Below are positions 16,091-24,254 of a DNA stretch of 64,000 bases, piece by piece. A model generated the notes under the pieces. The model saw only the letters and a program-made list of their open reading frames with translations. It was not told where the DNA came from and searched no databases. Every line of letters begins with the position of its first letter. The stretch's first letter is position 1. Origin of the DNA: JAJEEA01 sp965116765 (lineage in GTDB: Bacteria; Acidobacteriota; Vicinamibacteria; Vicinamibacterales; UBA8438); NCBI GenBank assembly GCA_965116765.1, contig OZ220718.1:1860001-1924000 (forward strand), given 5' to 3'. The position numbers and the translations under genes were made by a program.

Positions 16091-18730
16091 CTACGGGCTC
16101 TGCAACGCCTGCATCGGACTCGCGGCCACGACCTTGCGCGCGGGCAGGTAGCTCGCCAGACCGGCGACGATGAGCACGACGGCAATGGCCCCCACGAACG
16201 AGGCCGGATCGGTCGGTGGAATACCGAACAACAGCGTGGAGAGCAGACGCGTCAAGCCCAGGGCCCCCACCACACCGATCAGCACCCCGGTCGCCGCGAG
16301 TCGAAGGCCTTCGCCGATCAGGCCCCGGACCAGCCGATCCGGCGACGCGCCGAGGGCCATTCTCAATCCGAGCTCCCGGGTTCGCCGCTCGACGAGATAC
16401 TTGATGAGCCCGAACATCCCGACGGACGCGAGAAACAGGCCGACCACGCCGAAGACGCTCATGAGGGCAAGCACGAACTGGCGCGGCGCAATCGTCGAAT
16501 CGACCAGCCGTTGAAGCGTCAGGACCGGACGGAACGGCAATTCCGGGTTGACGCTCCACACGGCGGCCTTGACCGCGCTGACGATGGCTCCCGGATCGCC
16601 GCCGGCTCTCACGACATAGGTCATCGCACCGGTCGGGTGTTGCTGATGAGGCAGAAACACCGTGGGCACCGGCGTGTCGTCCAACGCGGTGTCTCTCGTG
16701 TCCCGAACGATGCCGATGATCTCTCTGACCACGTCGGGTCCGTCCGTCAGCTTGATTCGAGCGGCGAGAGGGCGGTCGTCGGGCCAGAACCGGCGAGCCA
16801 TGGTCTCGTTGATGATCGCGACCGGCGCGGTGTCGGCCAGGTCCAGCGGACTGAACGCCCGGCCCGCCGCGACCTCGATGCCCATCGTCCGAAAGTAGTC
16901 GGGCGTCACGACGTTCAACCCGATCGTCGGCCGCGCGTCGTCCTCGGTCGCGCGTCCCTCGATCGTCAGACGCGTGCGCGTGTCGGTCAAGATCTCGCCG
17001 AACGGAATGATCGACGCGGCGGCGGCCGACGTGACCCCCGGAGCCGCGCTCACCCGCTGGAGCGTCTCCTCGAAGAACAATGCGCGCCGCGGCGCCTCCG
17101 GGTACGCCCGCCACACGAAAACCGGCAACGCCACGACACGTTCCCGAGAGAAACCGGGGTCCACCCGCAGGAGATTGACGAAGCTGCGGGCGAGCAGCGA
17201 GGCGCCCGTCAGGAGCACCAGGGCGAGCGCCACTTCACCGATGACGAGCAGCCTGCGCGTGCGGTCGTTCACGATCGCCCGCCCCTCTCGCGATGCCATC
17301 GCGAGAGCCGCGTCTCCGTTGACCCTGGAGAACTGTCGCGCGGGGAGAATCCCGACCACGAACGCGGTCAGACAGGAGAGCGCCGCCGCGAACGCCAGGG
17401 CCGTCGGATTGACCCCGGCCTCCTCGAGTCCCGGGATATCGCCCGGAGCCAGCGAGACGAGCGCCTGGAGACCCCAACGCGCCGCGACCACGCCCAATAC
17501 GCCTCCCAGGGCGGCGAGGACGAGGCTCTCGACGAGCAGTTGGGCGTACAACCGCCGGTGTCCCGCGCCCAGCGCCGCCCGCACCGCGAACTCCCGGGTG
17601 CGAGTCGTGCCTCGGGCCAACAGCAAGTTGGCGACATTCACACACGCAATCAACAGCACGAATGCGACGGCGCCGGACAACAGGAGCAGGTAGGGGCGCG
17701 CATCGCCCACCACACGATCCCGCAAGGGGATGATCGAGGCGCCGACGTTCTGATTCGTGGCCGGGTATTCGCGGGCGAGCTCCTCGGCCACCCCGCGGAT
17801 CTCGGCGCGAGCGGCGTCCACCGACACCCCGGGCGCGAGTCGAGCGATGACGTTCAGGAACCCGGCGCCGCGGCTTTGCCGATCGTCCTCGGTGAACGCA
17901 CGCGACATCCACAAATCGCGTCCCGGCGGATAGTCGGAACGCTCCGGCATGACCCCCACCACCACATACGGTCTCTCGCTGAGGGTCAACGTCCGGCCGA
18001 CCACTTCGGGGTCTCCGCCGAAACGCTGCTGCCAGAACCCCTGGCCCAGGACGACGGCGCCGTCCGCACCGGGCTGATGCTCGTCGGCGGTGAACGTTCG
18101 CCCGTGCTGCGCGGGCACGCCGAGGATATCGAAGAACCCTTCGGAGACCCGCCAGATGCGGAGGTTCTGCGGCTCGCCGTCGGAGACGATGTCCACCCCG
18201 GACGGTTCGACGGTGGCGATGCCGTCGAATGCGGTGCTGCGGTCACGCCACTCGAGGAAGTTGCCGGGCGAAACCGCGCGCTCCACGGCTGCCGCGGCGT
18301 CGAGTTGCCAGACCGTCACGATCCGTTCGGCGCGTGGGAACGGCAACGGATTCAGCAGCACCGCGTCCACGACGCTGAACACGGCCGTCGACGCGCCGAT
18401 GCCGAGGGCCAAGGTCACGACGCCCACCAGCGCGAAGCCCCGCGATCTCGAAAGGCTGCGCCACGCGTATTTCACGTCCTGCACGATCTGCTCGATCGCC
18501 GCCCCGAACCGCACCTCGCGCACGTGGTTCCGGGTGGACTCGAGCCCACCGAAGGTCGCGAGCGCCTGTCGGCGCGCCTCGGCCGGCGGCGTCCCCCGCG
18601 CGGTTCGCGCTTCGGTCTCGAGGGCGACGTGGTGCCGCAGCTCGTCCTCCAGCTCGCGGTCCACGCGGTCCCGGCCGATGAGCATTCGCAAGCGGACCCG
18701 CCAAGCGTAGAACCATCGATCGAAAGACAT
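16091..18730 (-). CDS. ADOP-type MacB/FtsX-like permease (copy 2)
   Basis: 879-aa orphan permease of the same family as the gene at 10019. The prefix helix region (LEDELRHHVALETEARTARG) is followed by a membrane helix (LALGIGASTAVFSVVDAVLL) and a MacB domain with PGNFLEWR. FtsX helices include LLLLSGAVAFVLLIACVNVA, and the C-terminal signature is LGLRMALGASPDRLV. The start at ATG 18730 has GGAG 7 bases upstream. No ATPase gene is nearby, as expected for ADOPs. The two copies differ throughout, so the duplication is old. It precedes the S41 protease on the same strand. Confidence 0.92.
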   Translation of the reverse strand: MSFDRWFYAWRVRLRMLIGRDRVDRELEDELRHHVALETEARTARGTPPAEARRQALATFGGLESTRNHVREVRFGAAIEQIVQDVKYAWRSLSRSRGFALVGVVTLALGIGASTAVFSVVDAVLLNPLPFPRAERIVTVWQLDAAAAVERAVSPGNFLEWRDRSTAFDGIATVEPSGVDIVSDGEPQNLRIWRVSEGFFDILGVPAQHGRTFTADEHQPGADGAVVLGQGFWQQRFGGDPEVVGRTLTLSERPYVVVGVMPERSDYPPGRDLWMSRAFTEDDRQSRGAGFLNVIARLAPGVSVDAARAEIRGVAEELAREYPATNQNVGASIIPLRDRVVGDARPYLLLLSGAVAFVLLIACVNVANLLLARGTTRTREFAVRAALGAGHRRLYAQLLVESLVLAALGGVLGVVAARWGLQALVSLAPGDIPGLEEAGVNPTALAFAAALSCLTAFVVGILPARQFSRVNGDAALAMASREGRAIVNDRTRRLLVIGEVALALVLLTGASLLARSFVNLLRVDPGFSRERVVALPVFVWRAYPEAPRRALFFEETLQRVSAAPGVTSAAAASIIPFGEILTDTRTRLTIEGRATEDDARPTIGLNVVTPDYFRTMGIEVAAGRAFSPLDLADTAPVAIINETMARRFWPDDRPLAARIKLTDGPDVVREIIGIVRDTRDTALDDTPVPTVFLPHQQHPTGAMTYVVRAGGDPGAIVSAVKAAVWSVNPELPFRPVLTLQRLVDSTIAPRQFVLALMSVFGVVGLFLASVGMFGLIKYLVERRTRELGLRMALGASPDRLVRGLIGEGLRLAATGVLIGVVGALGLTRLLSTLLFGIPPTDPASFVGAIAVVLIVAGLASYLPARKVVAASPMQALQSP

Positions 18731-18844
18731 GATTCTGCTCCGTCAGACGGCCATTCCGACGGCCCCGTCATTCCAATGGTTGCTTCTGCCTCCCGTCCTC
18801 TCGGTTACCGTGTATTGTGGCACCATCCCTCTCGGTAAGCAAGG

Positions 18845-19045
18845 GCAAGAGCAGCGACGCCCGGCACCGAGGTCCGAGACACGCGGCGAGATTCGTCTTC
18901 CCGGTGCACGCCGCCGACGAACACGGCGTTGGCGGCGTCGGCCACGAGGCGGCAGTCGAAGACCTCAGGACCGCGTCGCGGTCGAGGTTCCACTGCGCCT
19001 CGGACGAGAATGCGTCCAGGGTCCTCGGCATCGGGAAGCGGCGTC
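18845..19045 (-). pseudogene. Decayed IS21-type istB, central fragment
   Basis: Minus-strand pieces in shifting frames read RRFPMPRTLDAF, then FDCRLVADAANAVFVGGV, then GKTNLAACLG. This is the order of an IstB helper ATPase from its N-terminal boundary through the Walker A region (normally VGGVGTGKTHLA). At least two frameshifts are needed and the Walker A loop is damaged. It is a dead IS21-family remnant, pointing away from the N-terminal fragment at 19125. Confidence 0.65.
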
Positions 19046-19124
19046 CTGGACGCGGCGCTGGATGCGAGCTCCCGCGGATCGCGGTGCCACGCCCGACGCT
19101 GTCTGCCGCGGTTGGAGGGTTCCT

Positions 19125-19262
19125 GATGATGCCGACCGCGAGTGCCGAGCCCCCGCATCTGGCCGCCGACCTGAAGGCGTTGCGCCTGGCGACGCTCGGG
19201 GCGCAGTGGCGACTTGGCCGAGCAGGCCGCCCGCCAGCGACCAGGTCCTGGGCTTCCCGCAA
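19125..19262 (+). pseudogene. Decayed IS21-type istB, N-terminal fragment
   Basis: Plus-strand reading from ATG 19125 gives HLAADLKALRLATLGAQW and, after a frameshift, LAEQAARQR, which is the usual N-terminus of IS21 IstB proteins. The sequence then ends in the terminator of the convergent DUF1501 gene. Together with the oppositely oriented piece at 18845-19045 it implies that an IS21 copy was inverted and largely deleted here. No istA or terminal repeats were found in 18731-19333. Confidence 0.6.
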
Positions 19263-19307
19263 CAAGAAAGGGCACGGCCGCAACCCTTGCGGGCTGCGAC
19301 CGTGCCC
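19262..19307 (-). terminator. Rho-independent terminator of the DUF1501 operon
   Basis: GGGCACGG (19270-19277) pairs with CCGTGCCC (19300-19307), and the stem extends inward with GCA/TGC pairs. On the minus strand it is followed by TTTCTTGTT, a real U-tract. It lies 27 bases past the DUF1501 stop. Confidence 0.75.
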
Positions 19308-19333
19308 CTGGTATTGGCCCGAGTGAACCGCCG

Positions 19334-20803
19334 CTACGCCACGATCTGCGGGATCAACACGCCGTGCACGTCGGTCAGCCGCATGTCGCGCCCGTTGTAG
19401 CGGTAGGTCAGCTTGGTGTGGTCCATGCCCAGCAGGTGCAGCATCGTCGCGTGCAGGTCGTGCGGCGACACCCGCTGCTGCTCGGCCTTGTAGCCGAACA
19501 CGTCGCTGGCCCCGATGGCCTGACCGCCCTGGATGCCCGCGCCGGCCATCCAGCCGGTCATCGTGCCGGGGTTGTGGTCGCGGCCGACGCCGCGCTGCGA
19601 GATGGGCATCCGGCCGAACTCGGCGTGCCACACGATGAGGGTCGAGTCGAGCATGCCGCGGGCCTTCAGGTCGGTCAGCAGCCCGGCGATCGGCTTGTCG
19701 GTCTCGGCCGCGTGCTGGCTGTGGTTCTCCTTCAGGTTGCTGTGGGCGTCCCAGGTGTCGGTGTTCTGGACGCCGAGGCCGCCGTGGAAGAGCTGCACGA
19801 AGCGGACCCCGCGCTCGACGAGCCGGCGCGCCATCAGGCACTGGCGGCCGAACGGCTCGGTGATCTCCTCGTCGAGGCCGTAGAGCTTCTTGGTGGCCTC
19901 GGACTCGGCCGAGGTGTCGACCGCCTCGGGCGCGCAGCCCTGCATGCGGTAGGCGAGCTCGTAGGACGAGATGCGGGCCGCGAGCTCGGAATTGCCCGGG
20001 TTGCGGGCCATGTCCATCTCGTTGAGCCGGGCCAGCGTGTCGAGCCGGGCCCGCTGCTGCTCGACCGTCATCCCCTCGGGGGGCTGCAGGTCGACGATGG
20101 GGTCGCCAACGGCGCGGAACAGCGTGCCCTGGTAGGCGGCGGGCATGAACCCGGCGCTCCAGTCGTTGGGGCCGCCCAAGGGGCCGCCGCGGTAGTCGTT
20201 CATGACCACGAACGCGGGCAGGCTCGAACTCTCCGACCCCAGGCCGTAGGTGACCCACGAGCCGACGGCGGGGAAGCCCATCCGGATCTGGCCGCTCTGC
20301 ATCTCGTAGGTCGCCTGGATGTGGTCGTTCGACCGGCCGTAGAGCGACCGGATGAACGCCATCTCGTCGACCTTCTTCGAGAGGTGCGGAAAGATCTCGG
20401 ACACGTGGAGGCCGCTCTCGCCGTGCCGGTGGAACTCGAACGGGCTCGGCATCAGGGGGCCGGGGTGGCCCTGGCGCACGACGACCGACTCGGCCATCGG
20501 CTGGCCCGCGTACTCGGTCAGCGCGGGCTTGTAGTCGAACGTGTCGACCTGGCTGACCCCGCCGCTCATGAACAGCGAGATGACCGCGGTCGCGCGCGGC
20601 TCGAAGTGGGGGGCCTTGGGCGCGAACGGATTCCCGGGGACGGGGTCGCCGCAGCCGTCGGCGGGCGCCGCCGCGAGCATCCCCTCGCGCTCGAGCATGT
20701 GGGCGAGGGCGAGCCCCGCGATGCCGCCGCCCGACTGGAAGAGGAAGTTGCGGCGGTCCCAGAACGTCCGCTTCCGGCAGTGGTGATGATGGTGGTCGTG
20801 CAT
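19334..20803 (-). CDS. DUF1501 family protein with Tat-type signal
   Basis: 489-aa protein of the DUF1501 family (alkaline-phosphatase-like fold, sulfatase relatives), of unknown substrate, found with DUF1549/DUF1553 cytochromes in Planctomycetes and Acidobacteria. A His-rich start (MHDHHHHHCRK) leads into a twin-arginine-type signal, DRRNFLFQSGGGIAGLALA, indicating export of a folded protein. Family blocks include ISLFMSGGVSQVDTFDYKP and FVQLFHGGLGVQNTDTWDAH. The C-terminal part has LIVWHAEFGRMP and RDHNPGTMTGWMAGAGI. ATG 20803 has GGGAGC upstream. Only 11 bases separate it from the preceding cytochrome gene. Confidence 0.92.
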   Translation of the reverse strand: MHDHHHHHCRKRTFWDRRNFLFQSGGGIAGLALAHMLEREGMLAAAPADGCGDPVPGNPFAPKAPHFEPRATAVISLFMSGGVSQVDTFDYKPALTEYAGQPMAESVVVRQGHPGPLMPSPFEFHRHGESGLHVSEIFPHLSKKVDEMAFIRSLYGRSNDHIQATYEMQSGQIRMGFPAVGSWVTYGLGSESSSLPAFVVMNDYRGGPLGGPNDWSAGFMPAAYQGTLFRAVGDPIVDLQPPEGMTVEQQRARLDTLARLNEMDMARNPGNSELAARISSYELAYRMQGCAPEAVDTSAESEATKKLYGLDEEITEPFGRQCLMARRLVERGVRFVQLFHGGLGVQNTDTWDAHSNLKENHSQHAAETDKPIAGLLTDLKARGMLDSTLIVWHAEFGRMPISQRGVGRDHNPGTMTGWMAGAGIQGGQAIGASDVFGYKAEQQRVSPHDLHATMLHLLGMDHTKLTYRYNGRDMRLTDVHGVLIPQIVA

Positions 20804-20814
20804 CGTTGCTCCCT

Positions 20815-23418
20815 CTATCTCAGGTACAGGAACTCGTTCAGGTTGAGCATCACGTGGGTCAGGTCGACGAGCGACTGCGACGACACGAGGTCGCGGGCGA
20901 TCCGGGCCTCCTCGGCCGCCGGGGGCCGGGTCAGGGCGATGCGGTAGGCGAGGTCGACCTGCCGGTCGACGTCGCCGGGCGCCGCCCGCTCGAGACGCTC
21001 CGCGAAGAGCCGCGCCTGGTTCAGCACGAACTCGTTGTTCATCAGGGTCAGGGCCTGCGTGGGCACCGTCGACACGTTGCGGGCCGCCGCCGTCTGGTTC
21101 TGGTCGGGCAGGTCGAAGGTCTCGAAGAACGGGAAGCTCAGCGACCGGCGCCGGAAGACGTAGACGCTGCGCCGCCACACGTCGGGGCCGTCCTCCTGGT
21201 TGTCCCAGTAGCCGTTCCTCGCGGCGAGGAGGAGCTCGCGCGGCACATGGGGGAAGACCGGCTCACCGCCCACCGTGAGGTCGATGGCGCCGCTCACCGT
21301 CATGATGGCGTCGCGCAGGGCCTCGGCCTCCAGGCGCTGCGGCCGGTACTGCCAGAGCAGCCGGTTGTCGGGGTCGGCGGCGCGGCTGTCCGCGTCCTCG
21401 TGGGCCGACGCCATCCGGTAGGCCTCCGACGTCATCAGCAGCCGGTGCATCTCCTTGACGCTCCAGCCGCGGTCCATGAACTCGACGGCCAGCCAGTCGA
21501 GCAGCGCGGGGTGGGTGGGCGCGTCGCCCATCCGGCCGAGGTTGTCGAGGGTGCGCACGATGCCGCGGCCGAAGTGGTGGTGCCAGATGCGGTTCGCCAT
21601 GACCCGCGCGGTCAGGGGGTTGTCGCGCGACGCGATCCACTCGGCGAGGGCGAGCCGGCGGCCCGACGTGCGCCCGTCCGGCCGGGGCAGTTCCGTCGGG
21701 GGGTCGCCGTAGGTGGCCACGGTCAGGAACCCGGGCGACATCGGGGAGCCCGGACTGAACGGGTCGCCGCGGATCAGGAAGTAGTTGGGCGGCGCCTCGT
21801 AGGCCGGCCCGCCCTCCTCGTGGAGGAACGACCCCGGCTCGTCGGGCAGGATGCGGCACTCGGGGCACCCGATGACGTTGTCGCCGGGGCCGTCCGGGGC
21901 GTAGCGGTAGTCGCCGTCGGTGACGATCTCCGCCATCGGCGGCTCCGGCGGGCGCACCGCCTCGAGGGCCTCCACCGCCGCCGTGAGCTTGCTCCAGCGG
22001 TCGCCCTCGGCCTCCGACAGCGCCTCGACGACCTGCCGCCGCGGCGGGTTGATCGACAGCACCTGGGCGGCCAGCAGCTGCTCGCCCGCCGTCCGCTCCG
22101 CCTCGGGCTTCAGCGCCGCCTGCTGCACGTTCTCGGGGAAGCGCTCCTTGATGAGCTCGATGCGCAGGCGCTCGCGGTGCGGGGCCTCGATCTCGGCGAT
22201 CTCGTCGCGCAGCGGCTGCTGGGCCGCGTCGATGGCCGCGTTCTTCTCGCGGTACTCGCGCACGCCGGCCCGGTCGAGCAGCGGATACTCGATCTCGACG
22301 TAGCCGAAGATCGACGCCTGCATGCTGTAGTAGTCCTTCTGCAGGATCGGGTCGAACTTGTGGTCGTGGCACCGGGCGCAGTGCACGGTCATGCCGAGGA
22401 CGCCGCGGCCGAGGGTCCCCAGCACGTCGTCGAGGTAGTCGTGCCGCCGCTCGGGGTTGTCCTTCTCGCGGAAGTTCACGCGGGGACCCGCCCGCAGGAA
22501 CCCGGTGGCGATGCGGGTCTCGTCGGTGACGTGGTCGAGCTCGTCGCCCGCGATCTGCTCGCGCAGGAACTGGTTGTAGGGCTTGTCGTCGTTGAAGGCG
22601 TCGATGATGTAGTCGCGGTAGCGCCACGCGTTGTCGCGGCGGTAGTCCTGCTCGAACCCCGTCGAGTCGGCGTAGCGGGCCACGTCCATCCAGTGCCGGC
22701 CCCAGCGCTCGCCGTAGTGCGGCGAGTCGAGCAGGCGCTCGATCAGCCGCTCCCAGGCGCCCCGCTCGGTGTCGGCGAGGAACTCGTCGACCTGCTCGAG
22801 GGTCGGCGGCAGCCCGGTGAGGTCGAGGTAGGCCCGGCGCACGAGGGTCAGGTCGTCCGCCCGCGGCCCCGCCTTCACCCCCGCCTCCTGGCGAGCCGCG
22901 TCGAGGAAGCGGTCGACGGGGTGCTCGTAGACCTTCGAGGCGGGCACCGGCGCCTTCTTCGGCAGCTTGAACGCCCAGTAGTCGCGCGCCCCGTCGGGCA
23001 GCAGGGTGTTCTCGAGCGCGGCCAGGGCGGCGTCGGCGCTCGTGGCGCCGCCGGCGTCCCAGTGCGCGCCGTCGTCGATCCAGGTGCGGATGGCCATGAG
23101 CTCGGCGTCGCTCAGGGGGTCGCCGGCCATGGGCATCGGGGGATCGTCGAGGCCGGCCAGCATCCGATAGAGCCGGCTGTCCTCGGCGCGCCCCGGCACC
23201 AGGGCCGGCCCGCGGACGCCGCCTTCGACCGCGGCCGCCCGCGTCCGGAGATCGAGATCCGAGAGCTGCGACGCCTCGCCGTGGCAGTTCCAGCAGCTTC
23301 GCTCGAAGATGGGCCGGATGTGGTCGGTGAAGGTGATCTCGGCCCCCGTCTGCGCCTGCGCGCCGGCGCCAACGAGGAACACCCCGACCAGCCCGAGCAA
23401 CGTGGTCGTTCGCCGCAT
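20815..23418 (-). CDS. Secreted planctomycete-type cytochrome c / DUF1549 / DUF1553 protein
   Basis: 867-aa exported protein. A signal peptide (MRRTTTLLGLVGVFLVGAGA) precedes a planctomycete-type cytochrome c domain with CWNCH near residues 40-45, then DUF1549 (LTLVRRAYLDLTGLPPT and HYGERWGRHWMDVARYAD) and C-terminal DUF1553 (NPLTARVMANRIWHHHFG, RRSVYVFRRRSLSFPF). A second CXXCH-like site, CARCHDHKFDP, lies mid-protein. Such proteins always travel with a DUF1501 gene, as here, and are thought to act in oxidative breakdown of polysaccharide-like substrates; the reaction is unproven. ATG 23418 was chosen for GGAGGG six bases upstream. ATG 23424 is the alternative. Confidence 0.92.
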   Translation of the reverse strand: MRRTTTLLGLVGVFLVGAGAQAQTGAEITFTDHIRPIFERSCWNCHGEASQLSDLDLRTRAAAVEGGVRGPALVPGRAEDSRLYRMLAGLDDPPMPMAGDPLSDAELMAIRTWIDDGAHWDAGGATSADAALAALENTLLPDGARDYWAFKLPKKAPVPASKVYEHPVDRFLDAARQEAGVKAGPRADDLTLVRRAYLDLTGLPPTLEQVDEFLADTERGAWERLIERLLDSPHYGERWGRHWMDVARYADSTGFEQDYRRDNAWRYRDYIIDAFNDDKPYNQFLREQIAGDELDHVTDETRIATGFLRAGPRVNFREKDNPERRHDYLDDVLGTLGRGVLGMTVHCARCHDHKFDPILQKDYYSMQASIFGYVEIEYPLLDRAGVREYREKNAAIDAAQQPLRDEIAEIEAPHRERLRIELIKERFPENVQQAALKPEAERTAGEQLLAAQVLSINPPRRQVVEALSEAEGDRWSKLTAAVEALEAVRPPEPPMAEIVTDGDYRYAPDGPGDNVIGCPECRILPDEPGSFLHEEGGPAYEAPPNYFLIRGDPFSPGSPMSPGFLTVATYGDPPTELPRPDGRTSGRRLALAEWIASRDNPLTARVMANRIWHHHFGRGIVRTLDNLGRMGDAPTHPALLDWLAVEFMDRGWSVKEMHRLLMTSEAYRMASAHEDADSRAADPDNRLLWQYRPQRLEAEALRDAIMTVSGAIDLTVGGEPVFPHVPRELLLAARNGYWDNQEDGPDVWRRSVYVFRRRSLSFPFFETFDLPDQNQTAAARNVSTVPTQALTLMNNEFVLNQARLFAERLERAAPGDVDRQVDLAYRIALTRPPAAEEARIARDLVSSQSLVDLTHVMLNLNEFLYLR

Positions 23419-23620
23419 CGACATTCCCTCCAACCTGACGTTCAGGACCCCGAAATGCGGCTACAGCATAGCACTTCGCGCAAGGCCCTGCAGGACATCG
23501 GGTGTTGGCACCGGCAGGGTCGTCGGTGGCCCCATGAGGAGCACTCCCGTCATCGAGAGGGCAGCCGCCGAGGCAACCCCCGTCTACGAATCCTCCCCGC
23601 CCCCGTCGCGAGTCCCGGAA

Positions 23621-23971
23621 TCACTTCTCGACCAGATCGAGAACTTCCAGCAGCGCCTGTCGTGCTTCGGCCATCACGTCCGGACCCAGGCGCGCCAGCG
23701 GACCTCGAACCAGCCGGCGGTTGTCTATGGCTCGAAGCTGATCGAGCAACACGTCCGAGTCCTGACGAAGCCGTCCCGTGGCGGGAATCCGAATGCGGAG
23801 CGGCTCGGCGTCGTCCACGAGACGCGTGGTGAGCGGGGCAATGAGGGTCGAGGGGTGTCCGGCGTCGAGCAGCGCCTGCGCCTGGACGATCAGGACCGGC
23901 CGGGTCTTCCCGGGCTCGGTCCCCTGACGCGGATTCAGATCCGCCAGCCAGACCTCCCCGCGATCAGGCAT
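23621..23971 (-). CDS. MazF/PemK-type mRNA interferase toxin
   Basis: 116-aa endoribonuclease toxin of the CcdB/MazF fold, which cuts mRNA at short motifs when its antitoxin is degraded. The N-terminal strand block PDRGEVWLADLNP and GKTRPVLIVQ are diagnostic. PLTTRLVDDAEPLRIRIPA and SDVLLDQLRAIDNRRL match the dimer and active-site strands. ATG 23971 lies inside the end of the antitoxin gene (8-base overlap), and an earlier in-frame start would run further into it. Cognate pair with 23964-24200. It sits between exported-enzyme genes with no visible link to them. Confidence 0.92.
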   Translation of the reverse strand: MPDRGEVWLADLNPRQGTEPGKTRPVLIVQAQALLDAGHPSTLIAPLTTRLVDDAEPLRIRIPATGRLRQDSDVLLDQLRAIDNRRLVRGPLARLGPDVMAEARQALLEVLDLVEK

Positions 23972-24200
23972 CGACGTCTCGTTCGATGGCGTCGAACTCG
24001 GCATTGATGCGCATGCTGTCCAGTCGGACTCGACGGGAGGCGGCGGCGAGCCGATCCGCGCGCAGGCGGGCGCGCGTGTCCCGGTTCATGCGCTCCAGTG
24101 CGCGGCGGATGTACTCGGCGCGCGACAGTTGCAGGGCCGCGGCGCACTGGCCGGACGCCTCGAGCAACTGTCCCGGGAGCTTCAATGAGATGGCAGGCAT
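23964..24200 (-). CDS. Ribbon-helix-helix antitoxin (MazE/CopG-like)
   Basis: 78-aa antitoxin with an N-terminal ribbon-helix-helix: PAISLKLPGQLLEASGQCAAALQLSRAEYIRRALERM. The charged helical tail (residues 40-78, rich in Arg and Asp) should bind the toxin. Pairing of an RHH antitoxin with a MazF toxin is common. The start at ATG 24200 lies at the edge of an inverted repeat that it probably binds. The toxin start overlaps its 3' end. Confidence 0.88.
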   Translation of the reverse strand: MPAISLKLPGQLLEASGQCAAALQLSRAEYIRRALERMNRDTRARLRADRLAAASRRVRLDSMRINAEFDAIERDVDA

Positions 24201-24201
24201 G

Positions 24202-24221
24202 AGTACTCGTATGGAGTATTA
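24202..24221 (-). promoter_or_regulatory. Promoter/operator of the RHH-MazF pair
   Basis: Imperfect inverted repeat AGTACTC (24202-24208) and GAGTATT (24214-24220), six of seven matching, directly upstream of the antitoxin ATG. The right arm overlaps TAATAC on the minus strand, a good -10 box. The site fits autorepression by the RHH dimer. Confidence 0.5.
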
Positions 24222-24254
24222 CATATGAATACGACATCAGATGCTACCGGGTCG

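Noticed and set aside
16511..18838. 775-codon plus-strand open frame opposite ADOP copy 2
   Set aside because: Composition is low-complexity and Arg/Asp/His-rich; the permease on the other strand has full-length homology features.
18805..19326. Open frames on both strands of 18.8-19.3 kb as real genes
   Set aside because: Fragments of IstB appear in several frames on both strands, so these are decayed pieces rather than intact genes.
20780..20803. His-rich N-terminus of the DUF1501 protein as an artificial tag or wrong start
   Set aside because: It is followed directly by a Tat-type signal and preceded by a ribosome site; His-rich leaders occur naturally in this family context.
20806..23832. 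1008-codon plus-strand open frame opposite the DUF1549/DUF1553 gene
   Set aside because: No recognisable domain, and the minus strand encodes a complete family protein with haem site and signal peptide.
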